From Euleptes europaea (taxonomy: Eukaryota; Chordata; Lepidosauria; Squamata; Sphaerodactylidae): DNA of 64,000 nucleotides. The first letter of the stretch is position 1, and each line of letters begins with the position of its first letter. Location: NCBI RefSeq assembly GCF_029931775.1, contig NC_079312.1, forward strand, positions 10,857,821-10,921,820. The letters are read 5' to 3'. Position numbers and translations under genes: made by a program. Under the pieces are notes generated by a model. That model did no database searches and was not told the origin of the DNA. It worked only from the letters and a program-made list of their open reading frames with translations. Below, in pieces: positions 56,899-64,000 of this stretch.

Positions 56899-57726
56899 AT
56901 GAGGCCAATCTTGGCCCGAAACAAAATGGCTCTCAGGGACAGAGCACAGTCTGGCTTTGGCCTGCGGTTCCATGCGGAACTAGAGCAGGGGCTCCATCGA
57001 CGGATCAAAGAGGAGGAAGAGGATCCGTCAGATTCTGTGTCGGGCGACGGTTCAGGGGAAATTCCTCTGATCGGGCCAGCTGGGACTATCCTGGAATTCC
57101 TACAGAAAACCCCGGGAGAACAGGAAGCGGGTGATGGGCTTCTTCAGCGTTGGGAAACCCAATGGCAGGAGTTTCTGAAGACGCTGGAATGCCCTCCGGC
57201 AGAATGTGAGACTCCACAGCTGCTGGAAGAACCTTCCCCCTGGGACGACGCGAAGGCCTTCCTGGCCTCCTTCGAGCAGGTGGCCCAGGCCTGCCGGTGG
57301 CCCAGGGAAGACTGGATGGCCCGTCTCCTGCCATCCCTTGGTGGAGAAGCGGAACAGATTTTCAGCAACCTAGATATCCGGGACAGGGTCGACTACGACA
57401 AGGTGAAGGCAGCCATCTTGCGAGGGGACGCCCTCATCCAGGAGAGGCAGCGGCAGAACTTCCGGCGGTTCTGCTACCAGGAGGCCGAGGGCCCGAGGGG
57501 TGTTTACAGCCGACTCCAGAAGCTTTGCCACCGGTGGCTGAAAGTGGACAGGCACACGAAGGAGCAGATCCTAGAGCTGCTGCTCCTGGAGCAGTTCCTG
57601 GCCATCCTGCCGCCGGACATGCAGAGCTGGGTCCGGGAACAAGGCCCGGAGACCTGCTCCCAGGCGGTGGGCCTGGCTGAGGATTACCTGCAGAGGCAGC
57701 GAGGGGGTGAGAATTGGGACATCCAG
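56899..57726 (+). CDS. SCAN zinc-finger gene: SCAN exon with capsid-like N-terminal region
   Basis: The first coding exon has 276 codons, ending in phase 0 at GTGAGC (57727). Residues 1-60 hold an acidic run ([10 protein letters not shown]). Residues about 112-175 read [20 protein letters not shown] and [20 protein letters not shown], resembling the N-terminal capsid half of Gmr1-like gypsy Gag. Residues about 184-268 are a full SCAN domain: [64 protein letters not shown] domains mediate homo- and heterodimerisation of zinc-finger factors and derive from the C-terminal capsid domain. Mammalian SCAN proteins usually lack the N-terminal half. A second possible start is MALRDRAQ at 56926. The exon is GC-rich and intact, unlike the fossils around it, so it looks like a selected host gene. 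Confidence 0.9.
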
Positions 57727-57744
57727 GTGAGCGCTGACCTTCTC

Positions 57745-58395
57745 TAGCTTTTCTCGCAGTGATTTGTTTTATTTTTATTTATTTATTTTTCAAATTCATA
57801 GCCCGCCCTCATTACCAGCCAAGGCCGGGCTCAGGGCGGGTAACATAAAACCATAGAGCAATAATAAGGAGCCCCATGGCGGAGAGTGGTAAGCTGCAAT
57901 ACTGCAGTCCAAGCTCTGCTCATGACCTGAGTTCGATCCCTACGGGAGTCGGTTTTCAGGTAGCCAGCGCAAGGTCGACTCAGCCTTCCATCCTTCCGAG
58001 GTCGGTCAAATGAGTACCCAACTTGCTGGGGGTAAAGGGAAGATGACTGGGGAAGGCACTAGCAAACCACCCCATAAAACAAAGTCTGCCTAGTAAACGT
58101 CAAGATGTGACGTCACCCCATGGGTCAGGAATGACCCGGTGCTTGCAAGGGGGACCTTTACCTTTTACATAATAAAACCGTAAACCAGATGGCCTCAAAA
58201 ACAACTCAGACGCCACAGTATACCAGGTTTCGGCAGGTCAGTCCCCCACAGATGTCGCGAGTGGCGGGGGGGAAGGATGGGGAGGCCAGTAATGATGGAT
58301 AAATTTGCAGCTGCCCACAGTTGTAGGCCTGGCGGAATAGCTCCGATTTACAGGCCCTGCGGAACTCCGTAAGGTCCCACAGTAAAAAAAAAACC
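57745..58395. mobile_element. Unclassified LINE-like 3' repeat split by a SINE
   Basis: TTTATTTTTATTTATTTATTTTTCAAATTC and CCCGCCCTCATTACCAGCCAAGGCCGGGCTCAGGGCGGG at the left. The sequence resumes at 58170 and ends near TAGGCCTGGCGGAATAGCTCCG. Shares the last part with 34865 and 38390. It lies in the first SCAN-gene intron. Confidence 0.55.
57868..58168 (+). mobile_element. tRNA-derived SINE with GGGACCTTTACC tail
   Basis: GGAGCCCCATGGCGGAGAGTGGTAAGCTGCAATACTGCAG (head), CTGAGTTCGATCCC (B-box), end GCTTGCAAGGGGGACCTTTACC. Flanked by ACATAAAACC and ACATAATAAAACC, a likely target duplication. Confidence 0.85.
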
Positions 58396-58480
58396 CTTAA
58401 TCACACCTTGAACCTGAATCAATCCCTGATAAGTCTCTCCAGGTATAATGAAATCAAGGCCATTTTTTCCAGGTAAGAAC
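58396..58480. other. Intron sequence
   Basis: No feature; an A-run is at 58384-58395. Confidence 0.35.
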
Positions 58481-58484
58481 AATC

Positions 58485-58607
58485 AGCCGTTGCTATGCAA
58501 AGACAGACAATGGCGACGTAGACAAACCTCTGTCCGTCTCTTGTCTTGAAAACCCTGCAGGGTCGCCATAAGTTGGCTGTGACTTGGCAACGATTTCCAC
58601 ACACAAG
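58485..58607 (+). mobile_element. 5S-rRNA-derived SINE, 3' half
   Basis: CGTTGCTATGCAAAGACAGACAATGG...CTTGAAAACCCTGCAGGGTCGCCATAAGTTGGCTGTGACTTGGCAACG. Confidence 0.75.
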
Positions 58608-59040
58608 AACAATCTAATATAATGGGGGTGGGTTCCCAAGAGGGGGGGACGAAATGGTTCCTCCTACCTATTCCCCAAGCTCAGCTCCACTGAAAGGGGA
58701 GCACAATTTCAGCCCCTTGTCTGTTTCCCCCCACCCCCAATATTCCTCTGCTCAGATCTCTCATCCTGGGAATAATCTTTCTGTGGGTCGAAAGGAACTG
58801 CAGGAATGGAGAGAAGTACAAGAAATCCCTGTGTGTTTGTATGTTTACTGTATTATTTTACATATATTTTATTTCAAGTGCCCTTTTAGTGTTGAAAAGT
58901 TTCCATGTTTGCTGCCGTGGGGGACCCTATTTGGGTAGGAAAATGGTGTACAAATGTTTCACAACAAATAACTTCCATGCAGGCCCCTGTTTCTTTACTT
59001 GATTTATAAGCAACTTTTCTTCCAAGGAAAGGCCTACATG
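58608..59040. other. Intron sequence of the SCAN gene
   Basis: No exon with suitable splice sites and no named repeat recognised. Confidence 0.4.
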
Positions 59041-59044
59041 GTTT

Positions 59045-59210
59045 TCCAGTTTATCCTCATAACAATAACCCTGTGAGATAGGTTAGGCTGAGAGTATGTG
59101 TCTGGGTCACGGTCACCCAGTGAGCTTCCGTGGCAGAGTGGGGATTTGAACCTGGGTCTCCCTGATCCTGGGCGGACACTCTAACCATTACACTACAATT
59201 GCTCTTCTTT
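59045..59210 (-). mobile_element. Sauria-type SINE
   Basis: Reverse copy: TCCTCATAACAATAACCCTGTGAGATAGGTTAGGCTGAGAG, GTCACCCAGTGAGCTTCC, TTGAACCTGGGTCTCCC, CTCTAACCATTACACTAC. Confidence 0.8.
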
Positions 59211-59595
59211 TCCACTCGCGTCTTTCCCCCAGGAAGTCTTTCCACAGTTCTTTCTGCCCTTCCTCCTCAATGGTGGTGGGGGGGGGGAACACAGCATTTT
59301 GGCTCCCCACAGGATTCATTTCAGGGCTGTAAAAAGCCCCCAGTCTCACTCTCTGAGCCTGGCTGTGGGACAGGTTCCCACCCCCCACCCCCCTGACTGC
59401 AAACCCCTCACTAGTCCTGGGAGCAAAGGAGATTTTTCTCCTAATGAACACAAACCCCCATGTATTCTTGGGTTCCCTAGCCCTCTTTCCTCTGTTTTCT
59501 TTTTGTGTGCGGAGCGCAACCAAAGGCTTCCTGTTTTTGCGACAAATTGGAACTTGTTTCTTTTCTCATTCCGAAGTTTCTAAACCGAGATTAAA
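59211..59595. other. Intron sequence of the SCAN gene
   Basis: A G-run at about 59273-59288. Frames on both strands lack domains. Confidence 0.4.
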
Positions 59596-59599
59596 ATAA

Positions 59600-60400
59600 T
59601 AGAATCATAGAATCTTAGAGTTGGAAGGGACCACCAGGGTCATCTAGTCCAAAGCTTCTTAAACCGTGGGTCGTGACCCCATATGGGGGTCGCGAAATGT
59701 GGGGGTCGCGAAAAATTTGGCAATATAAAATAGGTATACAAATTAAACATTTACTCATACATATACCTATACAACCGGGGTCACTTAAACATTTCTCAGG
59801 TGAAAAGGGGTCGCAAGTGGAAAAAGTTTAAAAGAAGCCCTGATCTAGTCCAACTCCCTGCACAATGCAGGAAATTCACAACTACCTCACCCCCACACCC
59901 CCTAGTGACCCCTACTCCAGGCCCAGAAGATGGCCAAGATGCCCTCCCTCTCATGATCTTCCTAAGGTTATAGAATCAGCATTGCTGAAAGATGGTCATC
60001 TAGCCTCTGCTTAAAAATCTCCAGAGAAGGAGAGCTTACCACCTCCCAAGGAAGCCTGTTCCACTGAGGAACCGCTCTAACTGTTAGAAATTTCTTCCTA
60101 ATGCCTAGATGGAAACTCTTTTGATTTAATTTCAACTTGTTGGTTCGGGTCCAACCTTCCGGGGCAACAGAAAACAACTTGGCATCCTCCTCTTTGCGAC
60201 AGCCCTTCAGGTACTTGAAGATGGTTATCATGCCCCCTCTCAGTCTTCTCCTCTTCAGGCTAAACACACCCAGCTCCTTCAACCTTTCCTCATAGGACTT
60301 GGTCTCCAGACCCCTCCCCATCTTTGTTGCCCTCCTCTGGACACGTTCCAGCTTGTCTACATCTTCCTTAAATTGTGGTGCCCAAAACTGAATGTAGATA
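59600..60400 (-). mobile_element. CR1 LINE 3' region with a hAT insertion
   Basis: AGAATCATAGAATCTTAGAGTTGGAAGGGACCACC, hAT, ATCTAGTCCAACTCCC onward. The minus frame reads [40 protein letters not shown] and QWNRLPWEVVSSPSLEIFKQ, the CR1 C-terminus. Confidence 0.9.
59650..59842. mobile_element. Non-autonomous hAT element, 193 bp, 8-bp target duplication
   Basis: Ends CAAAGCTTCTTAAACCG / TTTAAAAGAAGCCCTG. The duplication ATCTAGTC is at 59642-59649 and 59843-59850. GGGGGTCGCGAAA is repeated inside. Confidence 0.85.
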
Positions 60401-60469
60401 AGAATTCTGGCAGCGGAGGAAAAAACAACGAACTCCAGTTCATGAAGGGGCTGCATTTTGATGTTCCAA

Positions 60470-61135
60470 GATAAGAACATCAGAAGAGCCCTGGTGGATC
60501 AGACCAGGAGTCCATTTAGCCCAGCGTCCTGTCTCACACAGAGGCCAACCAGTTCCTCTGGAGATCCCACAACAGGGCACAGAGGCTGAGGCCTTCCCCT
60601 GGTGTTGCCTCCCTGGCGCTGGGAATCAGAGGCTGACTGCTTCTGAACATGGAGCTTCCCTTTAGTCACCATGGCCAGTGGTCAGCAACTGATGTTTCCA
60701 TGAATCTGCGTAACTCCCTTTTAAAGCTGTCTATGCCTGTGGCCATCACTACATCCTCTGGCAGCAAATTCCACATTTTAATTGCTTGCTGTGTAAAGAA
60801 ACATTTCCTTCTGTCTGTCCTGAATCTACTGCCCATCTCAGTAGCAATGAAGCTACGTCGCCTCAATGTTCCCTAATCTGTGGAAGTGTAAAACTGGGTG
60901 CTTCGTAATTTTGTTGGCCTTGGTTGTAAACATCTACTCTGTTTGGGTTTTTTTTATTTTTATTTTACGGCCCATCAGCTTCATTGGATGTCCTTGAGTT
61001 CCAGTATTTTGGAGAGGGAGAAAAAGCTATCTCTTGTCCATGCTCTTCACCCCTGTGTTTAATTTTATAAACCTCTACCGTGTCTTCCTTTAGTTGTCTC
61101 TTTTCTAAACTGAAAAGTCCCAAGATAGCAGAGTT
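60470..61135 (-). mobile_element. CR1 LINE 3' end, another subfamily
   Basis: AAGATAAGAACATCAGAAGAGCCCTGGTGGATCAGACC at the left. The minus translation RKCFFTQQAIKMWNLLPEDVVM lies at 60745-60835. Extends to TAGTTGTCTCTTTTCTAAACTG. Confidence 0.8.
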
Positions 61136-61189
61136 AGTCGAAAGACTTACAGAACCAGGAGATGTTCGGTCTCAGTGCAGCAGGCGTGT

Positions 61190-61375
61190 GGTGTGATGTA
61201 GTGGTTGGAGTGTTCGGCCTGTGGGACCTGGATTCAAATCCCCTGCCATGGAAGCCCACTGGGTGATCTTGGAGGCCAGCCAAGCCTACCTCGCAGGGTC
61301 ATTGTGTTGGGGGAGGGGACAATTATGCATGCTGTCCTGAGCGCCTCAGGGGAAGGGTAGGATAAAAAAATGGAC
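61190..61375 (+). mobile_element. Sauria-type SINE
   Basis: GTGTGATGTAGTGGTTGGAGTGTTCGGCC, GGATTCAAATCCCC, AGCCCACTGGGTGATCTTGG, CTACCTCGCAGGGTCATTGTG. Confidence 0.8.
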
Positions 61376-61534
61376 AGAGGGATGGAAAGGTTGAGGGAAC
61401 ACAGAAACTTGTGAATAAACCACGTGGGCGCTTATCGTGAAGGAACACCACCTTGTTTGCGATGTCCGAGGGGGTTAGAGGGCCACCATCCTCACCAGTC
61501 TTCCTTTTGAACAGGATCTTTGTGTTTCTTTCAG

Positions 61535-61664
61535 GAGCTGGGGCCGATCGAACAGGTAGCTCTGGATTTTTCGGAGGAAGAGGAGCCCCTGTCAAACTGC
61601 GAGTGGAGGCAGGCCTACAGGCCAGCCGGTCGGAAGGCTGACGACGGAGACGCCAGTTCACTGA
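61535..61664 (+). CDS. SCAN gene: KRAB-like exon, degenerate
   Basis: Acceptor TGTTTCTTTCAG, donor GTAAGG, exactly 130 nt, phase 0 in and phase 1 out, the same as the KRAB exons of units A-C. It reads ELGPIEQVALDFSEEEEPLS, then NCEWRQAYRPAGRKADDGD. The VALDFSEEE core is KRAB-like, but the invariant W after EE is E and the C-terminal LYxxVMxEN helix is not recognisable. The frame is open and joins both neighbours correctly, so the exon appears to be kept as a spacer or interaction segment that has lost the usual KRAB contacts. The exon identity rests on length, phase, position and the short core. Confidence 0.75.
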
Positions 61665-61689
61665 GTAAGGATCCCTAGGGCCGGGTTTT

Positions 61690-62045
61690 CTGAGACGTGT
61701 CTCAGTGGTAGAGCAACTGCTTGGCATACAGACGGCCTCAGCCACAATCCCTAGCATCTCCAATGATCTAACTCCATAACAGGCAGGTCCATTTAGGGAG
61801 GGGGCCGTGACTCAGCGGCAGAGCATCTGCATGGAGCACGAGAGAGAATAAGACCAACACTGTGGTGACGGCTGCTGCTGATCTTGGGCTAGTCACAGCT
61901 CTATTAAGGGCTCTGTCAGCCTCACCTATCTCACAGGGTGTCTGTTGTGGGGAGGGGAGGGGAAGGTGATTGTAAGCCGGTTTGATTCTCCCTTAAGTGG
62001 TAGAGAAAGTCGGCATATAAAAACCAACTCCCCTCCTCCTCCTCT
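61690..62045 (+). mobile_element. SINE fragments in the last intron of the SCAN gene
   Basis: 61690-61765 and 61805-61840 are tRNA-Ala-SINE heads (CTCAGTGGTAGAGCAACTGCTTGGCATAC; GACTCAGCGGCAGAGCATCTGC). 61870-62045 is the 3' half of the common tRNA SINE (GATCTTGGGCTAGTCACAGC to GGCATATAAAAACC). Confidence 0.7.
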
Positions 62046-62373
62046 CCCTCCTCTCAATGTTACTTTAATCTGCACAGCCAGTCAGAGATCTCCAGTGACC
62101 AATCAGAAGTCCTCCTGGACAGGAGTCTCCCCCCTGGCCCTACCCACTTTCCTTGGGGGCCCTTGAGTTAGACCTTGGACCAAGTGTTGTCTGCTCTGAC
62201 TAGCAGGGTCCTAGGAAGAGAGAAAGAGGTCTCCAGGGTCCTAGGAAGAGAGAAATCTCTCCCAACGTGTGTTACTGGAGATACCAGGGGGTGGAGCCAT
62301 GTTTGCAGAGAAAGTGCTTAGGTGGCTAGCATTGGGAAATGAGCCCCTTTTTTAACATGCCCTCTTTCTGCAG
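62046..62373 (+). other. End of the last intron of the SCAN gene
   Basis: Contains a short direct repeat (GGTCCTAGGAAGAGAGAAA twice, near 62206 and 62237). It ends in the acceptor CCCTCTTTCTGCAG. Confidence 0.6.
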
Positions 62374-64000
62374 GTGACGACTGCCAGAGTGCCAGCGAGG
62401 AGGAGACGGACTTGTCGGATAATCCAGATCAAGACTGCCTAAACCAAGCCGTGAAAGGGAGGAGAGCGGAAAGGGATGCTTCCCACTTTCAAGAGCAGGA
62501 AGCGGATTCGGAGGCCTGGCGCCGAGCCGAGCAGAAGAGAGGAAGTGGCCCTCTAGAGAGAGCGGAGACCTCTGTCGTTTGGGAAGGCGACGAGCCCCTT
62601 GACGAGGAGAAGGAACAAAAGAAAATTTGCAAGAGGAAGAGGAAAGAGTCCTACAAGGTGTACGCGCTGCGCATCAGGCAGAGGTCGGGCCTGATTCAAC
62701 AGGACAGGAGCTGCCAGAGGGAGAAGCCGTTGAAATGCTCCAGTGGAGGGAGCAACTTCAAGGTAATCTCTCACTATGTTTCCCACAAAGGGAGCCACGG
62801 AGGAAGGAAGCCACACCGGTGCCTGGACTGTGGGAAATCCTTTATCTCTAAAGGCCAACTTATTATTCATCAGAGAACCCACACTGGAGAGAAGCCCTTT
62901 AAATGCCTAGTGTGTGGGAAAACCTTTGCCCAGCGTTCCAACCTCAAAGTCCATCAGAGGATCCACACGGGGGTGAGGCCATTTCAGTGTTCGGACTGCG
63001 GGAAAAGCTTCTATTCCAGCACCAGCCTGGTCAAACATCAGAGCACCCACACAAAGGGGAACCCATATAAATGCACTGCGTGTGGGAAGAGCTTCAAGTC
63101 CCGTTCCCGCTTCATCACCCACAAGAAAATCCACACCAGGAGGAAATCTCATAAATGTCCGGACTGTGGGAAATGCTTCCTCGCTGAATCTCAGCTGATT
63201 ATCCACCGCCGCATCCACACAGGGGAGAGGCCGTACAAGTGCCTGGAGTGTGGGAAAAGCTTCAGCCAAAACATACACCTTACTGTCCATCAGAAAATCC
63301 ACAAAAGAAAATCGCTCCAGTGTGCCAACTGTGGACAAAGTTTCCGCTCCAGGATGAAGCTCATCCAGCACCAGAGGACGCATGCAGGAGAAAGCCCATA
63401 TAAATGCTCAGAGTGCGGGAAAACCTTCCGGGTGAATGCTCACCTTATCGCGCACAAGAGGAGCCACTCAACAAAGAAACCACATAAGTGTTCATACTGT
63501 GGAAAATCTTTCTGGGCCAAATCAAAGCTCATCATCCATCAGAGGACCCACACCGGGGAGAGACCATTTAAGTGCTTAGCCTGTGGGAAAAGCTTTAGCC
63601 AGAGTTCACATCTGAATGTCCACAAACGAACCCACACGCGCAAAAAGCAATTCCAGTGCCCAGAGTGCAGGAAAAGCTTCAGCTCGAGCACCTACCTTAT
63701 GAAGCACCAGAGAATCCACACCGGAGAAGACCTGTACATATGCGCCGACTGTGGGGAAAGTTTTCGTGCATACTCGCATCTCATCGCTCACCAGAAAATA
63801 CACGAAGGAAAGAAACCGTATAAGTGCACGTACTGCGAGAAATCCTTCTTTACCAAATCTAACCTCATCATCCACCTGAGGATCCATACAGGAGAGAGGC
63901 CGTACAAATGCCAAGTCTGTGGCAAAAGATTCATACAGAGCTCACACCTGACCACCCACCAGAGAACCCACACTGGCAAAAAGCAACACCAATGCCCAGA
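62374..64000 (+). CDS. SCAN gene: C2H2 zinc-finger exon, 14 full fingers, open at the window edge
   Basis: Enters in phase 1: the A left by the KRAB-like exon plus GT gives Ser, then DDCQSASEEETDLSDN. A charged linker of about 130 residues with a basic KICKRKRKES stretch leads to one degenerate finger (CSSGGSNFKVISHYVSH, lacking the second Cys). Fourteen complete C2H2 fingers follow from about 62820 (CLDCGKSFISKGQLIIHQRTH first), and a fifteenth begins at the edge (HQCP). No stop occurs to 64000. The fingers differ from one another in their contact positions, unlike the near-identical fingers of unit A, so this is an older, more constrained array. The predicted protein dimerises through SCAN and binds DNA in the nucleus. 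Orthology to a named gene was not established. Confidence 0.9.

Noticed and set aside
62553-63979. Minus-strand open frames over the SCAN gene finger exon
   Set aside because: They are antisense shadows of the plus-strand fingers, which read through without a stop.

Overview
This window comes from a vertebrate nuclear genome, most likely a squamate reptile (a lizard, possibly a gecko; the species is an inference). The clues are dense CR1 LINEs, RTE/BovB LINEs, three kinds of tRNA-derived SINE, 5S-rRNA-derived SINEs with a BovB-type tail, hAT and hairpin MITEs, a chromodomain Ty3/gypsy fossil, a Ty1/copia fossil and spliced KRAB and SCAN C2H2 zinc-finger genes. Nothing bacterial is present.

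Layout. Positions 1-98 hold the start of a minus-strand zinc-finger exon that leaves the window. From 0.8 to 9.9 kb lie fossils: a copia fragment, a Penelope-like tail with a hammerhead-ribozyme-like core, and a broken minus-strand chromovirus that has taken a solo LTR. From 10.3 to 36.5 kb is a KRAB zinc-finger cluster arranged as a mirror image. Unit A (minus) has exon 1 at 20.0 kb, a KRAB exon at 15.6 kb and a 20-finger exon at 12.4-10.5 kb. Unit B (minus) has exon 1 at 25.8 kb and a KRAB exon at 24.6 kb but no finger exon. Unit C (plus) has exon 1 at 26.6 kb and KRAB at 27.3 kb, again without fingers. Unit D (plus) has a decayed exon 1 at 28.1 kb, KRAB at 29.6 kb and a broken finger exon at 35.4-36.5 kb. 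B and C are head to head across an inverted repeat centred near 26.25 kb. A and D share promoter, introns, exons and one CR1 insertion in inverted orientation. The simplest reading is that an A-B block was copied as an inverted duplicate to give C-D.

From 36.5 to 56.7 kb there is no host gene, only nested repeats: SINEs, CR1, hAT elements with perfect 8-bp target duplications, hairpin MITEs, a 74-bp minisatellite of about 12 copies, a pair of inverted Penelope-like tails and BovB 3' ends.

From 56.9 kb to the window end is a plus-strand SCAN zinc-finger gene: a SCAN exon (56899-57726), a KRAB-like but degenerate 130-nt exon (61535-61664) and a finger exon open to the edge (62374-64000, 14 full fingers). 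Its exon phases fit each other exactly. The SCAN exon also keeps a region resembling the N-terminal half of the gypsy-type capsid from which SCAN arose.

Together the host genes are putative nuclear DNA-binding regulators. KRAB zinc-finger proteins of this kind commonly silence retroelements, and this cluster sits inside a dense field of them. The four KRAB units share a promoter element resembling the ZNF143/THAP11 site, which is better kept on the minus arm (A, B) than on the plus arm (C, D).
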